Of a DNA stretch of 10,083 bases, positions 1-6,225 are shown piece by piece (position 1 is the stretch's first letter; every line of letters starts with the position of its first letter). Source of the DNA: an uncultured Paludibacter sp. Lineage in GTDB: Bacteria; Bacteroidota; Bacteroidia; Bacteroidales; Paludibacteraceae. The notes below the pieces were generated by a model that did not search any database, was not told the origin of the DNA, and saw only the letters and a program-made list of their open reading frames with translations. The position numbers and the translations under genes were made by a program. The stretch is from contig CALFXE010000278.1 in NCBI GenBank assembly GCA_937927845.1, forward strand, positions 1 to 10,083, given 5' to 3'.

Positions 1-37
1 GTGTTAGTTTTAAAGTTACAAAACTTCAAACTGACAC
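1..37. terminator. Stem-loop at window edge, possible terminator
   Basis: Bases 1-10 (gtgttagttt) pair with 28-37 (aaactgacac) with one mismatch. Inside, aagtt (13-17) pairs with aactt (22-26) around an acaa loop. The hairpin is followed by a short T run (actttttg). It could end transcription of a gene entering from the left. It does not resemble the REP palindromes elsewhere in the window. Confidence 0.35.
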
Positions 38-55
38 ACTTTTTGTAACACTCTC

Positions 56-85
56 ATTGCCTTATAAAACGGACTGATATTTTTG
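56..85 (+). promoter_or_regulatory. Possible Bacteroidota-type promoter
   Basis: TATTTTTG at 78-85 fits the Bacteroidota -7 consensus TAnnTTTG. An imperfect -33 element (attg, 56-59) lies 18 bp upstream. It would serve the plus-strand gene starting at 202 with a leader of about 110 nt. In AT-rich DNA such matches arise by chance, so this is only a candidate. Confidence 0.2.
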
Positions 86-201
86 CCTCACATGATAAAG
101 ACAAGTAAGACATTCTTTAAACTATTGACGGTTTGATTAAATCTGCAAAACTCTAAGCCTTGTAAAAAGCTGAATAGAATTTTAACCTTAATGCTTTCAA
201 A

Positions 202-660
202 ATGACAAAAGATAATTACACTGCCGAAGTAAATAAAACTGTAACAATAATTGATACCGCTATTGATGCAATAAGAAAATACCCTCCTAAAGAATTCGAC
301 TCCTCACATTTAAATCAATTCGTCAATACTTATGTGGAATTAAAAAGCAATGCAACAAACCCAAAGCCAGAATACAAAAATATAAAAAGTCTAACCTACA
401 TAAAGAACGACGCATTAATTTATTTTCAAGAATCATCAGGAGAAGCTGTTTCCTTTTTTTGGAAAGAACTAAAACAGAAAGGAATTGATATTAACAGGAC
501 AAATAAACTTGAAAAGATTTTAAAGAAAAATAAGATATCCAATCAATCTGAACTTGATTACGTAATTGATATGATGATACCAGCACAACAAGCTGGACTA
601 ATTACAAAAGAACAATTAAACTTATTAAATTCACTGATAGATAAATTTGAACGAAAATAA
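202..660 (+). CDS. Hypothetical protein, 152 aa
   Basis: I do not recognise a named family. The 152-residue product is soluble, lysine- and asparagine-rich, without signal peptide or membrane segment. It is probably mostly helical: an amphipathic N-terminus (TVTIIDTAIDAIRKYP), a middle part with SFFWKELKQKGI, and a C-terminal helical hairpin (YVIDMMIPAQQAGLI, then LNLLNSLIDKFERK). Size and charge resemble the immunity-type proteins of the rest of the window. However, it lies on the opposite strand and converges on the 747-1004 gene, with no toxin fragment visible in the 200 bp upstream. It is preceded by a candidate promoter and a hairpin, so it may be its own transcription unit. ATG 202 is the first start in the frame; no clear Shine-Dalgarno precedes it, which is normal in Bacteroidota. 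Confidence 0.7.
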   Translation: MTKDNYTAEVNKTVTIIDTAIDAIRKYPPKEFDSSHLNQFVNTYVELKSNATNPKPEYKNIKSLTYIKNDALIYFQESSGEAVSFFWKELKQKGIDINRTNKLEKILKKNKISNQSELDYVIDMMIPAQQAGLITKEQLNLLNSLIDKFERK

Positions 661-746
661 AGCCAAAGACTTCTTTTACATGTGTCAAATTATAAGGAAG
701 AGGGGGTATCAGGAGTACACTGAAAAGAAAAACGGCCATCTGCCCT

Positions 747-1004
747 CTATTCCTCTAAGCTTTCGCCTAATTCGTGGCGAAATCTCAAATTATCATCCTT
801 TTCTTCTGCCCACGCCTTCGAGTTTAATATTATCGAATCAGCTTCTCCGATAGGCAAATCAAGTTCGCATATTAATGCTTTTAGAGTATCCATTTGGGAA
901 TACCCTGCTATCTTTATTAAGCTAATTGTATTCTGCAAACTGTCTTCATCGCCATGATAATTTTCAACAACTATTTTCTTAATAGCTTCATTGATCATTT
1001 GCAT
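747..1004 (-). CDS. Small helical, immunity-like protein, 85 aa
   Basis: The 85-residue acidic protein has an all-helical pattern. Its most regular part is the middle: IKIAGYSQMDTLKALICELD followed by LPIGEADSIILNSKAW, ending in a charged tail. The spacing (SQMDTLKAL...LPIGEADSIIL) recalls small proteins found next to Bacteroidota polymorphic toxins, and faintly the helical C-terminal domain of ribosomal protein L7/L12; both comparisons are from memory. It is the last minus-strand gene of the series, downstream of a REP-like relic. A cognate toxin is not visible; upstream (about 1045-1080) only an eight-codon open end reading PEIAPHEN precedes a stop. Probably a displaced immunity gene; function unproven. 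Confidence 0.6.
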   Translation of the reverse strand: MQMINEAIKKIVVENYHGDEDSLQNTISLIKIAGYSQMDTLKALICELDLPIGEADSIILNSKAWAEEKDDNLRFRHELGESLEE

Positions 1005-1295
1005 ATCGACTTTTTATTCGTTCAACTCAAAAAACTAATCGAAAGTATATTTTAGTTTTCGTGAGGAGCTATTTCAGGCATTTATACGTTATTCAGAGAT
1101 TCGGAAAAAATGTTTTTTGCTTACTGTTTGTTTTTTAAAAATACACCCATTCTTTGAAATTATCCCTGCCTGAAACTCAAATGCAATCATGCTTAGGCAC
1201 AAGCTAAGCCTACCCAGTATTAAAAAAGATAAAAATTAGCGAAAGAAGGAAGACTGAAAAATATTTCCCGGATCCATTTTATCGTAAAACTAACC
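1005..1295. other. Gene-poor spacer with REP relic
   Basis: No convincing gene in 291 bp. On the minus strand a very short open stretch (MPEIAPHEN then stop, about 1050-1080) could be the extreme tail of a lost toxin upstream of the 747-1004 gene, but it is too short to claim. The stretch also contains the diverged REP-like end listed at 1182-1250. Confidence 0.5.
1182..1250. repeat. Diverged REP-like right-end relic (G)
   Basis: The palindrome atgcttag (1189-1196) / ctaagc (1204-1209) is followed by agtattaaaaaagataaaaa. This reproduces the order seen at the right ends of the full elements: atgcttag, short acaag loop, ctaagc, then gtattaaaaa and a gtaaaaa-type tract. The outer terminus (ggagaacaggg) is no longer recognisable. 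I read it as a decayed single end of the family. Confidence 0.55.
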
Positions 1296-1685
1296 TCATA
1301 AACGCCTAAACGCCGCAGCAATCACCTCCAAATCGCCTCTATCAATGCTACGCTTATACTGAAATCCAAACTCATCATTTGCAAATTTCTCCTGCCCCGA
1401 CAAATAAAAATAAATACATTGCTCCTCCCTGGTTATCTTAATCTTTAGCCTCTCACTCATATCAGAAAGAATTGCACTGCCCGAATTTTCAAAATTTCCA
1501 AGCCAGAAATTGAATTCATCCCAGGATTTCTGCTCAAATCATACTGAATTAAGTTGTATTTCTTTCTTCCCGGAAAAAGTTACCAGTTCTATACCTACAT
1601 TTATTTCGAAAGAAAGATATCTTTCTTCACTCGAAACCTTATCCATTTTTATAGCAACAAAATCCGGAACAATGATTTCTATCAT
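1296..1685 (-). pseudogene. Immunity-like gene interrupted by in-frame TGA
   Basis: Reading the minus strand from ATG 1685, the frame runs 48 codons (MIEIIVPDFVAIKMD...ELVTFSGKKEIQLNSV) to TGA at 1541-1539. It then continues in the same frame for 80 more codons (FEQKSWDEFNFWLGNF...FYLSGQEKFANDEFGFQYKR...IIAAAFRRL) to TGA at 1298-1296. Both halves look like genuine protein and no shift is needed between them, so one nonsense change has split a protein of about 129 residues. The N-terminal half looks like alternating beta-strands, the second half begins with a tryptophan-rich amphipathic helix; size and style fit polymorphic-toxin immunity proteins. It lies 113 nt after the zinc-ribbon gene on the same strand. 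Plus-strand frames over this region are shadows. Family not recognised. Confidence 0.6.
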
Positions 1686-1798
1686 TTTCTATCGTTTGAG
1701 TCCTACAAATATCTTTACCAATATTCATGGCGAATTATTTCAAATACATTACGATCTACAAACAACCACATCTTCGGTTTCAATCCCTTATAAAAAAC

Positions 1799-2047
1799 CT
1801 ATGCATTTATCTCCAATTCACCCCATCCATACTCCTTGATATCCGCTGAGGTTGCGGCAACCGCTTCAAAGTCTTCCTGCAAAGTCAAAAAAGAATTTTC
1901 TACACTTATTTGACTGGGATCATAGTACCCTCTTTCACATTCCTCACAATGTAAATAAAGTTTGTTTGCATCCAGGTTCTTGAAGATAAACAATCGCCCT
2001 TGATTGCAAAAAGGACATATTTTATACCATAATAATTCTCTTTTCAT
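1799..2047 (-). CDS. Small zinc-ribbon protein, 82 aa
   Basis: From ATG 2047 the product begins MKRELLWYKICPFCNQG and has two CxxC pairs, Cys11/Cys14 (CPFC) and Cys34/Cys37 (CEEC), with beta-strands between them: a classic four-cysteine zinc ribbon. The C-terminal half (SFLTLQEDFEAVAATSADIKEYGWGELEINA) is acidic and helical. An upstream ATG at 2104 would add 19 residues that look non-coding and run toward the REP relic, so I prefer 2047. Such proteins (ribbon, then a strand reading LxLxEEFE and IxxYGW) occur, as I recall, among immunity-type genes of Bacteroidota toxin loci. The frame stays open 27 codons beyond the TAG at 1801-1799 (VFYKGLKPKMWLFVDRN...), so slight truncation is possible, but that length can occur by chance. 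Confidence 0.6.
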   Translation of the reverse strand: MKRELLWYKICPFCNQGRLFIFKNLDANKLYLHCEECERGYYDPSQISVENSFLTLQEDFEAVAATSADIKEYGWGELEINA

Positions 2048-2140
2048 AAAATATTTTATACAGATGGGTGTATGGCAGTCAGGGATGGAAATATTGAAGA
2101 GCAATAAAGGTATTAATACACCCTGATTTTCTTCGTTTTA

Positions 2141-2230
2141 GCTTTTGACAGCAGATTTTAAACACAAAATCATACAAACGGGCCTTCAAACGAAATTATG
2201 TTTAGTTACACGCTAAGGAGACCAGAGGTT
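2141..2230. repeat. Diverged right-end relic (F)
   Basis: Positions 2141-2160 (cttttgacagcagatttta) match the start of the solo end at 9027 (ttttgacagtagatttcaa). Then ccttcaaacgaaattatg, tttagttacacgctaa and ggagaccag follow in the same order as ccttaaaacgaagttatg, cttagctacaagctaa and ggagaacag in the complete right ends, but with the piece between palindrome and terminus deleted. It separates the zinc-ribbon gene from the 2265-2681 gene. Confidence 0.55.
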
Positions 2231-2264
2231 CATATACATCTCGCCTATTCTAATTCACAACCGC

Positions 2265-2681
2265 TCAATCTTTCTCCTTTAACAGTTCAAGAGGAGCATT
2301 TACATTAAAATCTTCCACAATAAATTCCTTCTTTATATAATCCTTCGATTCTCCTTCAAAAAAAACCTCCCATATCCATTGAAAAAATTGTTGTGCATTT
2401 ACAGGCGTCTCAATTGGCAGAAGCAGCGAATTAAAAATCGATTCAAAATTCACTTTCCCAGGATATGTTAAATAATAGGCAAGCGTGTTCTTCGTAACAT
2501 CCTGTAGTCGCTCTTTTTGTTTTTTAAAGTCTGGCAAAAGGACATCTTTAGCCAAACTTTTTACATCTTCCTCTATGTCAGACTTATAATAGCCGTAATC
2601 ATCAATTGAAGCTTCGTCATCAGCACCGCCAATTAGAGGGCCCAGCACTTCATCAATGTAAATTGGATTAACCGTAATCAT
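2265..2681 (-). CDS. Acidic immunity-like protein, 138 aa
   Basis: The 138-residue, clearly acidic protein has no signal peptide or membrane segment. The N-terminus carries an acid-rich stretch (GGADDEASIDDYGYY), followed by a long charged helix (DVKSLAKDVLLPDFKKQKERLQ) and a hydrophobic helical core with aromatic residues (NTLAYYLTYPGKVNFESIFNSL, then AQQFFQWIWEVFFEG). It ends LELLKEKD. I recognise no named family; the character is that of a protein neutralising a basic nuclease-type toxin. It stands alone between two decayed repeat ends (2141-2230 and 2708-2890), with no toxin remnant visible upstream. That suggests an orphan immunity gene retained after its toxin tail was lost. Confidence 0.65.
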   Translation of the reverse strand: MITVNPIYIDEVLGPLIGGADDEASIDDYGYYKSDIEEDVKSLAKDVLLPDFKKQKERLQDVTKNTLAYYLTYPGKVNFESIFNSLLLPIETPVNAQQFFQWIWEVFFEGESKDYIKKEFIVEDFNVNAPLELLKEKD

Positions 2682-2707
2682 CTTGCTATTAATTGATAAG
2701 GTCTTAA

Positions 2708-2890
2708 ATTCTCCTCACTTCGAATAATTCCACTGTTATGATTCGCTTGGACTGAAGCATCTGCTTCTATCTCCAGGGATTTCATCAGATAAAAACCGGC
2801 TCCGGTAAAGCATATTCTTTTGTAAGATAATAGTCTTTATTCCATTATCAAATAATACACAATAGGTCTGTCGGTAGTAAGAATCAGGAG
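2708..2890. repeat. Diverged left-end relic with RAYT tail (E)
   Basis: The palindrome region 2733-2760 (ctgttatgattcgc...ctgaagcat) matches the left ends of the full elements (ctgttatgcttcgt...cgaagcat). It is followed by cagataaaaaccggctccgg, equivalent to cagataaaaaccaaatccaa there. On the minus strand it still encodes a transposase tail, KDYYLTKEYALPEPVFI then TGA at 2787-2785, comparable to KDYFFTKECALLDLVFMW in the 8192-9026 element. The outer side retains only ttctcc at 2709-2714. It is truncated where it meets the MITE at 2891. Divergence shows an older or different subfamily. Confidence 0.6.
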
Positions 2891-3296
2891 CCCTGTTCTC
2901 CGTAGTATGCTTACTCTAAAAAACTGTTATGCTTCGTTTGCAACGAAGCATCTGTTCAAACTACCAGACACTTCTTCAGATAAAAACCAAATCCAATAAA
3001 CCACATTTTTTTGTAAAAAAAGTAATCTTTGGTTGTAAAATTCCAATAAAAACAATCTAATACTGTTGCCTGGCTTTGTATCTGATATCCGCCCTTATCC
3101 ATGCTTTTTACACAAAGAACCAGCATTCCTACGGCAAATAACTCGTTTATCCATCACAAAAAATGATTTTTTAACGGTAAGATTTCTGTAAAACCACCTT
3201 TTAGACCAACAGATCTTAAAACGAAGTTATGCTTAGCTACAAGCTAAGCATAACTGTATTAAAAATGTAAAAAATATCAAACTAAGGAGAACAGGG
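2891..3296 (-). mobile_element. RAYT-derived MITE, copy A (406 bp)
   Basis: A non-autonomous element. The left end ccctgttctcc (2891-2901) is the exact inverse of the right end ggagaacaggg (3286-3296). The left palindrome has 10-bp arms atgcttcgtt/aacgaagcat (2929-2951, loop tgc). The right palindrome has perfect 13-bp arms gttatgcttagct/agctaagcataac (3226-3254, loop aca). Between them lie the first codons (MLVLCVKSMDKGGYQI) and last codons (KDYFF...) of the transposase of the 8192 element, with the rest deleted. The same internal junction occurs in copy B. A 5-bp direct repeat GGAGC (2887-2891, 3296-3300) flanks it. It separates an Rhs-like scrap from relic E. Confidence 0.85.
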
Positions 3297-3364
3297 GAGC
3301 TGCCGTATAAAGGTACTTCAATCTGCGACAGCAGCCCGCCATTCACCTCCGAATTCCCTTTTAG
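3296..3364 (-). pseudogene. Short Rhs-like coding scrap
   Basis: Directly after the stop of the membrane-immunity gene (TGA 3367-3365) the minus strand stays open for 23 codons in the same frame, reading LKGNSEVNGGLLSQIEVPLY then GSS, and is cut at the end of MITE A. The phrase QIEVPLYGSS resembles the LYGSSR text common in Rhs/YD-repeat proteins of Bacteroidota, recalled from memory. I read it as a fragment of an Rhs core, left where a cassette recombined and later cut by the MITE. The length is too short for certainty. Confidence 0.35.
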
Positions 3365-3778
3365 TCAAAACCTAATTTTTTTTTGCCGAAACTCCGCAAT
3401 ATCCTTTGGCAATCGTGTCCAAAAGGTATCTGGCAGCGTCGCGGCCATTTCAGGTCTTACTTTATACTCGTATAATATAGTGCTTTTATCCGGTTCTTTA
3501 TACGAGAACCGAACTAGATAAAAGTCACCAATTGCCACGTCATACACTTCCTCCGTTTGCCTATACTCCTCATACTCCTTCCCTTTATACATGAATTTGT
3601 AATGCCAGTGTTTGCCATTCTTAAGAGAGCCTGTTTTTTTTGTTATAACGCCAACAGCATAAGCCGTATGCTTATCAATTTCTATCCTTTTCGATCTTCG
3701 ACAGAAATATGGAACAACAACAATAACAATGAAAATGGCGACCCCTGCCCAGAAAGATTTCCATTCCTCTCTATTCAT
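3365..3778 (-). CDS. Membrane-anchored immunity-like protein, 137 aa
   Basis: The N-terminus MNREEWKSFW is followed by one membrane segment (about residues 11-26, AGVAIFIVIVVVPYFC) and then a basic RRSKR cluster, so the C-terminal domain is probably cytoplasmic. That domain (about 35-110) has a beta-strand pattern: TAYAVGVITKKTGSLKNG, YKFMYKGKEYEEY, then VAIGDFYLVRFSYKEPDKST. This pattern of turn-linked strands and a GDFYLVRFS strand is common among small Bacteroidota immunity-type membrane proteins; I cannot name a family. The start overlaps the stop of the upstream toxin tail by ATGA (3778-3775), the classic translational coupling of toxin and immunity. The first 33 nt nearly match the start of the unrelated 7416 reading frame. 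Confidence 0.7.
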   Translation of the reverse strand: MNREEWKSFWAGVAIFIVIVVVPYFCRRSKRIEIDKHTAYAVGVITKKTGSLKNGKHWHYKFMYKGKEYEEYRQTEEVYDVAIGDFYLVRFSYKEPDKSTILYEYKVRPEMAATLPDTFWTRLPKDIAEFRQKKIRF

Positions 3779-3849
3779 TTTTTTTTGTTTTTTCTTCCTT
3801 TCTTTACTACTATGGTTTCTTCCAGTACCTCATAACTACAGCACCATGC
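3775..3849 (-). pseudogene. Toxin C-terminal tail remnant
   Basis: A frame entering from MITE B encodes AWCCSYEVLEETIVVKKGRK then NKKK and ends in TGA at 3777-3775, which overlaps the ATG of the immunity-type gene (3778-3776). The strongly basic end and the ATGA coupling fit the last residues of a nuclease-like toxin whose remainder was removed at the MITE B boundary (3849). Only 24 codons survive, so the toxin class cannot be told. The alternative frame (GAVVMRYWKKP) stops before the ATG and has no such coupling. Confidence 0.4.
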
Positions 3850-4254
3850 TCGGTTCTTCGTAGTATGCTTACGCTAAAAAAACTGTTATGCTTCGTTTGC
3901 AACGAAGCATCTGTTCAAACTATCCGACACTTCTTCAGATAAAAACCAAATCAATAAACCACATTTTTTTGTAAAAAAGTAATCTCTGGTTGTAAAATTC
4001 CAATAAAAACAATTTATTAATACTATCTGTCTTAGTATCTGATATCCGCCCTTATCCATGCTTTTTACACAAAGAACCAGCATTCCTCCGGCAAACAACT
4101 CGTTTATCCATCACAAAAAAATGCTTTTTAACGGCAAGATTTCTGTAAAAACACCTTTTTTGACCAACAGACCTTAAAACGAAGTTATGCTTAGCTACAA
4201 GCTAAGCATAACTGTATTAAAAATGTAAAAAATATCAAACTAAGAAGAACAGGG
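3849..4254 (-). mobile_element. RAYT-derived MITE, copy B (406 bp)
   Basis: Nearly identical to copy A in length and order. Left palindrome atgcttcgtt/aacgaagcat (3888-3910); right palindrome with 13-bp arms gttatgcttagct/agctaagcataac (4184-4212). The right terminus is gaagaacaggg (4244-4254); the left terminus ctcggttcttc (3849-3859) matches only in its inner part. The minus strand keeps an open frame (4098-3886) joining the transposase start MLVLCVKSMDKGGYQI to a rearranged end containing DYFFTKKCGLL. This is a deletion by-product, not a gene. No convincing target duplication is visible. It cuts the toxin tail at 3849. Confidence 0.85.
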
Positions 4255-4301
4255 CCTGAGAACAGCTTAGACACTACCAGTCTCCATCAGGCAACCGAAT
4301 A

Positions 4302-4335
4302 AAAAAAGGCTGCCTCATACTTTTGAGACAGCCTC
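4302..4335 (-). terminator. Rho-independent terminator after SUKH gene
   Basis: On the minus strand aggctgtctca and tgaggcagcct form an 11-bp stem (one G-U) around aaagta, followed by seven U. It starts 13 nt past the stop of the 4348-4935 gene. The sequence gaggctgtctcaaaagta recurs in the plus-strand terminator at 6226. Confidence 0.8.
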
Positions 4336-4347
4336 ATAACAGGAAAG

Positions 4348-4935
4348 TCATTTTGGATTACTATCATCTTTAGGCCCGTAACCATCTTTCTTCAAAAGAT
4401 CAAGGAATTCTTTCGTCATTGTAACTTTCGTAATCTTTCCCATCGGCTTGCTGTCCGTTTCTTCCTCATCTTCTACCTCCAACTTTAAAACGAATTCATC
4501 AAAACTATGTGCAATTAGAAAAGTATCACTGCCAGAAGGCCCTTCATGATCCCAATAATAAACCTTACCGTATTGTTTACTCGACAGATTCAAACAAATT
4601 AAATCACCAGGAAAAGAACTGAAAATCGGTAATAAGTCAATAGGAAGCTGGTCAAAATAATTACTTTTTAAAGCATACGCATCATCTTTTTCATAGAAAC
4701 ATTCAACGTCTACGTATCCTTCGTCTGATATAGGAGTATCTTCCAACAATTTTACCTTTACCCAGTTAGTAAAAGAAAATGAATTATATCTTTTCCCTAT
4801 TTCCAAATAGTTGTTAGGAAGCTGAGAATCGGAATTAAAAGCAAACTTGGTTTCACCAACGTACCTTACTTTTTTATCGATTCGATTAAACCCGCCCAAA
4901 GAAGAAATTTTGTCAACTAGTTTTTGATCTTCCAT
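4348..4935 (-). CDS. SUKH-family (SMI1/KNR4-like) immunity protein, 195 aa
   Basis: The diagnostic part is the second half: a leucine-rich stretch, then FPGDLICLNLSSKQYGKVYY with WDHE after it, then a strand and the helix AHSFDEFVLKLEVE. The order (GD-ICL-L, G-V-Y-WDHE, then A-SFDEFL-L) is the SUKH/SMI1-KNR4 signature, a superfamily that neutralises many nuclease toxins in the cytoplasm. The first 90 residues carry LPNNYLEIGKRYNSFSF, in the position of the usual LP-x-Y helix, but lack the typical NGG turn. The tail (about 160-195) is acidic then lysine-rich. ATG 4935 lies 3 nt after the TAG of the upstream HNH-type toxin tail, so this is presumably its cognate immunity gene. A strong terminator follows. 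Confidence 0.82.
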   Translation of the reverse strand: MEDQKLVDKISSLGGFNRIDKKVRYVGETKFAFNSDSQLPNNYLEIGKRYNSFSFTNWVKVKLLEDTPISDEGYVDVECFYEKDDAYALKSNYFDQLPIDLLPIFSSFPGDLICLNLSSKQYGKVYYWDHEGPSGSDTFLIAHSFDEFVLKLEVEDEEETDSKPMGKITKVTMTKEFLDLLKKDGYGPKDDSNPK

Positions 4936-4938
4936 ATT

Positions 4939-5139
4939 CTATTCAATTGAGTTACGTAATTCAGACGCTCCTCCCTGATGAGGGATACTTCCACGCAAGT
5001 CACTATTTATTAATTCTACATTTTTTCCGTCTGCATGATGTGGAGTTAAATTATTCTCTTTTAGCCAATTTTTCACAGCTTTCTGCGATTTAAATCCAAA
5101 ATTCTCCTTCATGTATTTGTAAATTATACGATTTTTCCC
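4939..5139 (-). pseudogene. HNH/HHH-type nuclease toxin C-terminus, 5'-truncated
   Basis: The minus strand is open from 5139 (TAG at 5142-5140 just upstream) to TAG at 4941-4939, 66 codons: GKNRIIYKYMKENFGFKSQK, AVKNWLKENNLTPHHADGKN, then VELINSDLRGSIPHQGGASE and LRNSIE. The pattern LTPHH-DGK-x-L-DL--IPH-GGAS is that of the treble-clef HNH relatives at the end of many polymorphic toxins (the WHH/GHH/LHH/HHH group), with histidines in the expected HH and PH positions. The usual DLH is DLR here, so one ligand may be changed. Only the C-terminal part survives. An internal ATG at 5112 exists, but start signals are absent. The SUKH gene follows after 3 nt. The 5' cut coincides with the strand-switch breakpoint. 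Confidence 0.7.
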
Positions 5140-5600
5140 CTAGCAGCCCTCTTAACCTGACCTTTGTAGAAACTAACCTTAACGGCGTACCTGGAGAATC
5201 CTATCAGATTCCCGGAACCAATAACTGGCAGATCAGGCTAAATAATAAATATACCTTTGGCGGGCAATCAATGTCTCAGGAGGCATGGGGGGCGATCATA
5301 GCTCATGAGATATTGCATATTGCGATATCCACAATCGGTAATTCAAACATACAAAGCAACTATTCGCAACATTTAATCATCTTTAACAACTTTGCGACCA
5401 CTACCCAGAACCTGTTGCAAAGTGCATTCGGATTACCCCAAAGCGAAGCCCTTTTACTCGTCCTCAATGGGTTGGGTGATTTATGGACATTCGGGGATTT
5501 CGATCAGCTAAGTATGCAACTTTATGGAGTTAACAACGCCCAAATAACAAATGCGTACATTAATTACACCGCCGGAAATCAGGGAACAAGGTGTAATTAA
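5139..5600 (+). pseudogene. HExxH metallopeptidase toxin domain, 5'-truncated
   Basis: Coding character begins well upstream of ATG 5271. From 5148 the frame reads PLNLTFVETNLNGVPGESYQ and IPGTNNWQIRLNNKYTFGGQ before the ATG, so the gene is a truncated C-terminus rather than a 109-residue protein. The zinc motif HEILH lies at 5304-5318 (IIAHEILHIAIS). Further on, QHLIIFNNF offers a histidine that could be the third ligand, then a helix and LVLNGLGDLW. I recall this order (VETNLNG, GTNNWQIRLN, HExLH, QH) from C-terminal peptidase domains of Bacteroidota Rhs-type proteins. Stop TAA 5598-5600 is followed 38 nt later by an exported protein on the same strand. At the 5' side it meets the minus-strand nuclease tail head-to-head. 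Probably not translated. Confidence 0.65.
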
Positions 5601-5638
5601 TGCAGATGATATGACTAACCCAGTTAAACTGAATAAGT

Positions 5639-6196
5639 ATGATGTATAAGCTGAAAAGCAGCATAACGTGTATCGCTATTTTACTTTCATTTAGCTGCTT
5701 ACATAGCCAGTCAAAGGTGATGATTCAGAATGCAGAAGATTTTAGACGATTCTTTGAACGGGAAATCGACCGTTATGATGACAGCTTAAGCAAGAGTGTA
5801 AAACTCAGCGGTACGATGTTTTTTAAATTTAATATTGCAAAAGACAGTACCCTGGTGAATGTAGCTTGTTCTGAGAAGCAGCCGGCTCCCTTAATCAATA
5901 TTGTGCAGGAAGTTTTAGCATCTGTTAAAATAGGCTTTACCGCAAGTCAGCTAAACAATAGCCCGACCTATGTCCTTCCTCTGTTCTATTATTATGCACC
6001 CGAGCCTAAACCTGTTACAACAATGGAAAATCTACGTGAACAGGTGCCGGATATCAATCCGTCTAACCTGAGCTCTTATATAAACCTGAATTTCAACAAT
6101 TTCTTTAATACCGATGCTGCCAGTGGTGACTTGTGGGGTATCAACTGTGTGATGTTGACGCCTATCAAAGTTGCACGCCCTATTAACCATCATTAA
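5639..6196 (+). CDS. Exported TonB-C-like protein, 185 aa; possible immunity
   Basis: The N-terminus (MMYKLKSSITCIAILLSFSC) is a signal sequence with basic start and hydrophobic core. The SC pair before LHSQSK could serve as a loose lipobox or lie just ahead of a signal-peptidase I site. Residues about 45-115 (LSGTMFFKFNIAKDSTLVNV, PLINIVQEVLASVKIGF, YVLPLFYYY) follow the strand-strand-helix-strand order of TonB C-terminal-like domains: G-x-V-F-F-I-KD, then a helix, then a strand. The final third is asparagine- and proline-rich and unrecognised. It lies 38 nt after the metallopeptidase domain on the same strand and is closed by a terminator. A role as periplasmic immunity factor for that peptidase is an inference from position; a stand-alone envelope protein is equally possible. 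ATG 5642 is an alternative start. Confidence 0.65.
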   Translation: MMYKLKSSITCIAILLSFSCLHSQSKVMIQNAEDFRRFFEREIDRYDDSLSKSVKLSGTMFFKFNIAKDSTLVNVACSEKQPAPLINIVQEVLASVKIGFTASQLNNSPTYVLPLFYYYAPEPKPVTTMENLREQVPDINPSNLSSYINLNFNNFFNTDAASGDLWGINCVMLTPIKVARPINHH

Positions 6197-6225
6197 ATTT
6201 TTTCAGACGTTACTATCTGCATTTT

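Noticed and set aside
1539..1801. Stop-codon reassignment (TGA and TAG both followed by open frame)
   Set aside because: Other genes in the window use TGA and TAG as genuine stops, so a single nonsense mutation and chance openness are simpler.
1510..1839. Plus-strand frames of 79 and 109 codons
   Set aside because: They are serine/histidine-rich shadows opposite the minus-strand gene 1296-1685 and the end of the zinc-ribbon gene.
2048..2104. Longer start (ATG 2104) for the zinc-ribbon gene
   Set aside because: The additional 19 residues have no coding character and the domain begins right after ATG 2047.
3557..3835. Plus-strand frame of 92 codons
   Set aside because: Antisense shadow of the 3365-3778 gene; its hydrophobic and asparagine runs reflect the complement of the membrane segment and A-rich tract.
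3886..4098. Open frame of 70 codons on the minus strand
   Set aside because: It is the deleted transposase frame inside MITE B (start and end codons of the RAYT fused), not an independent gene.
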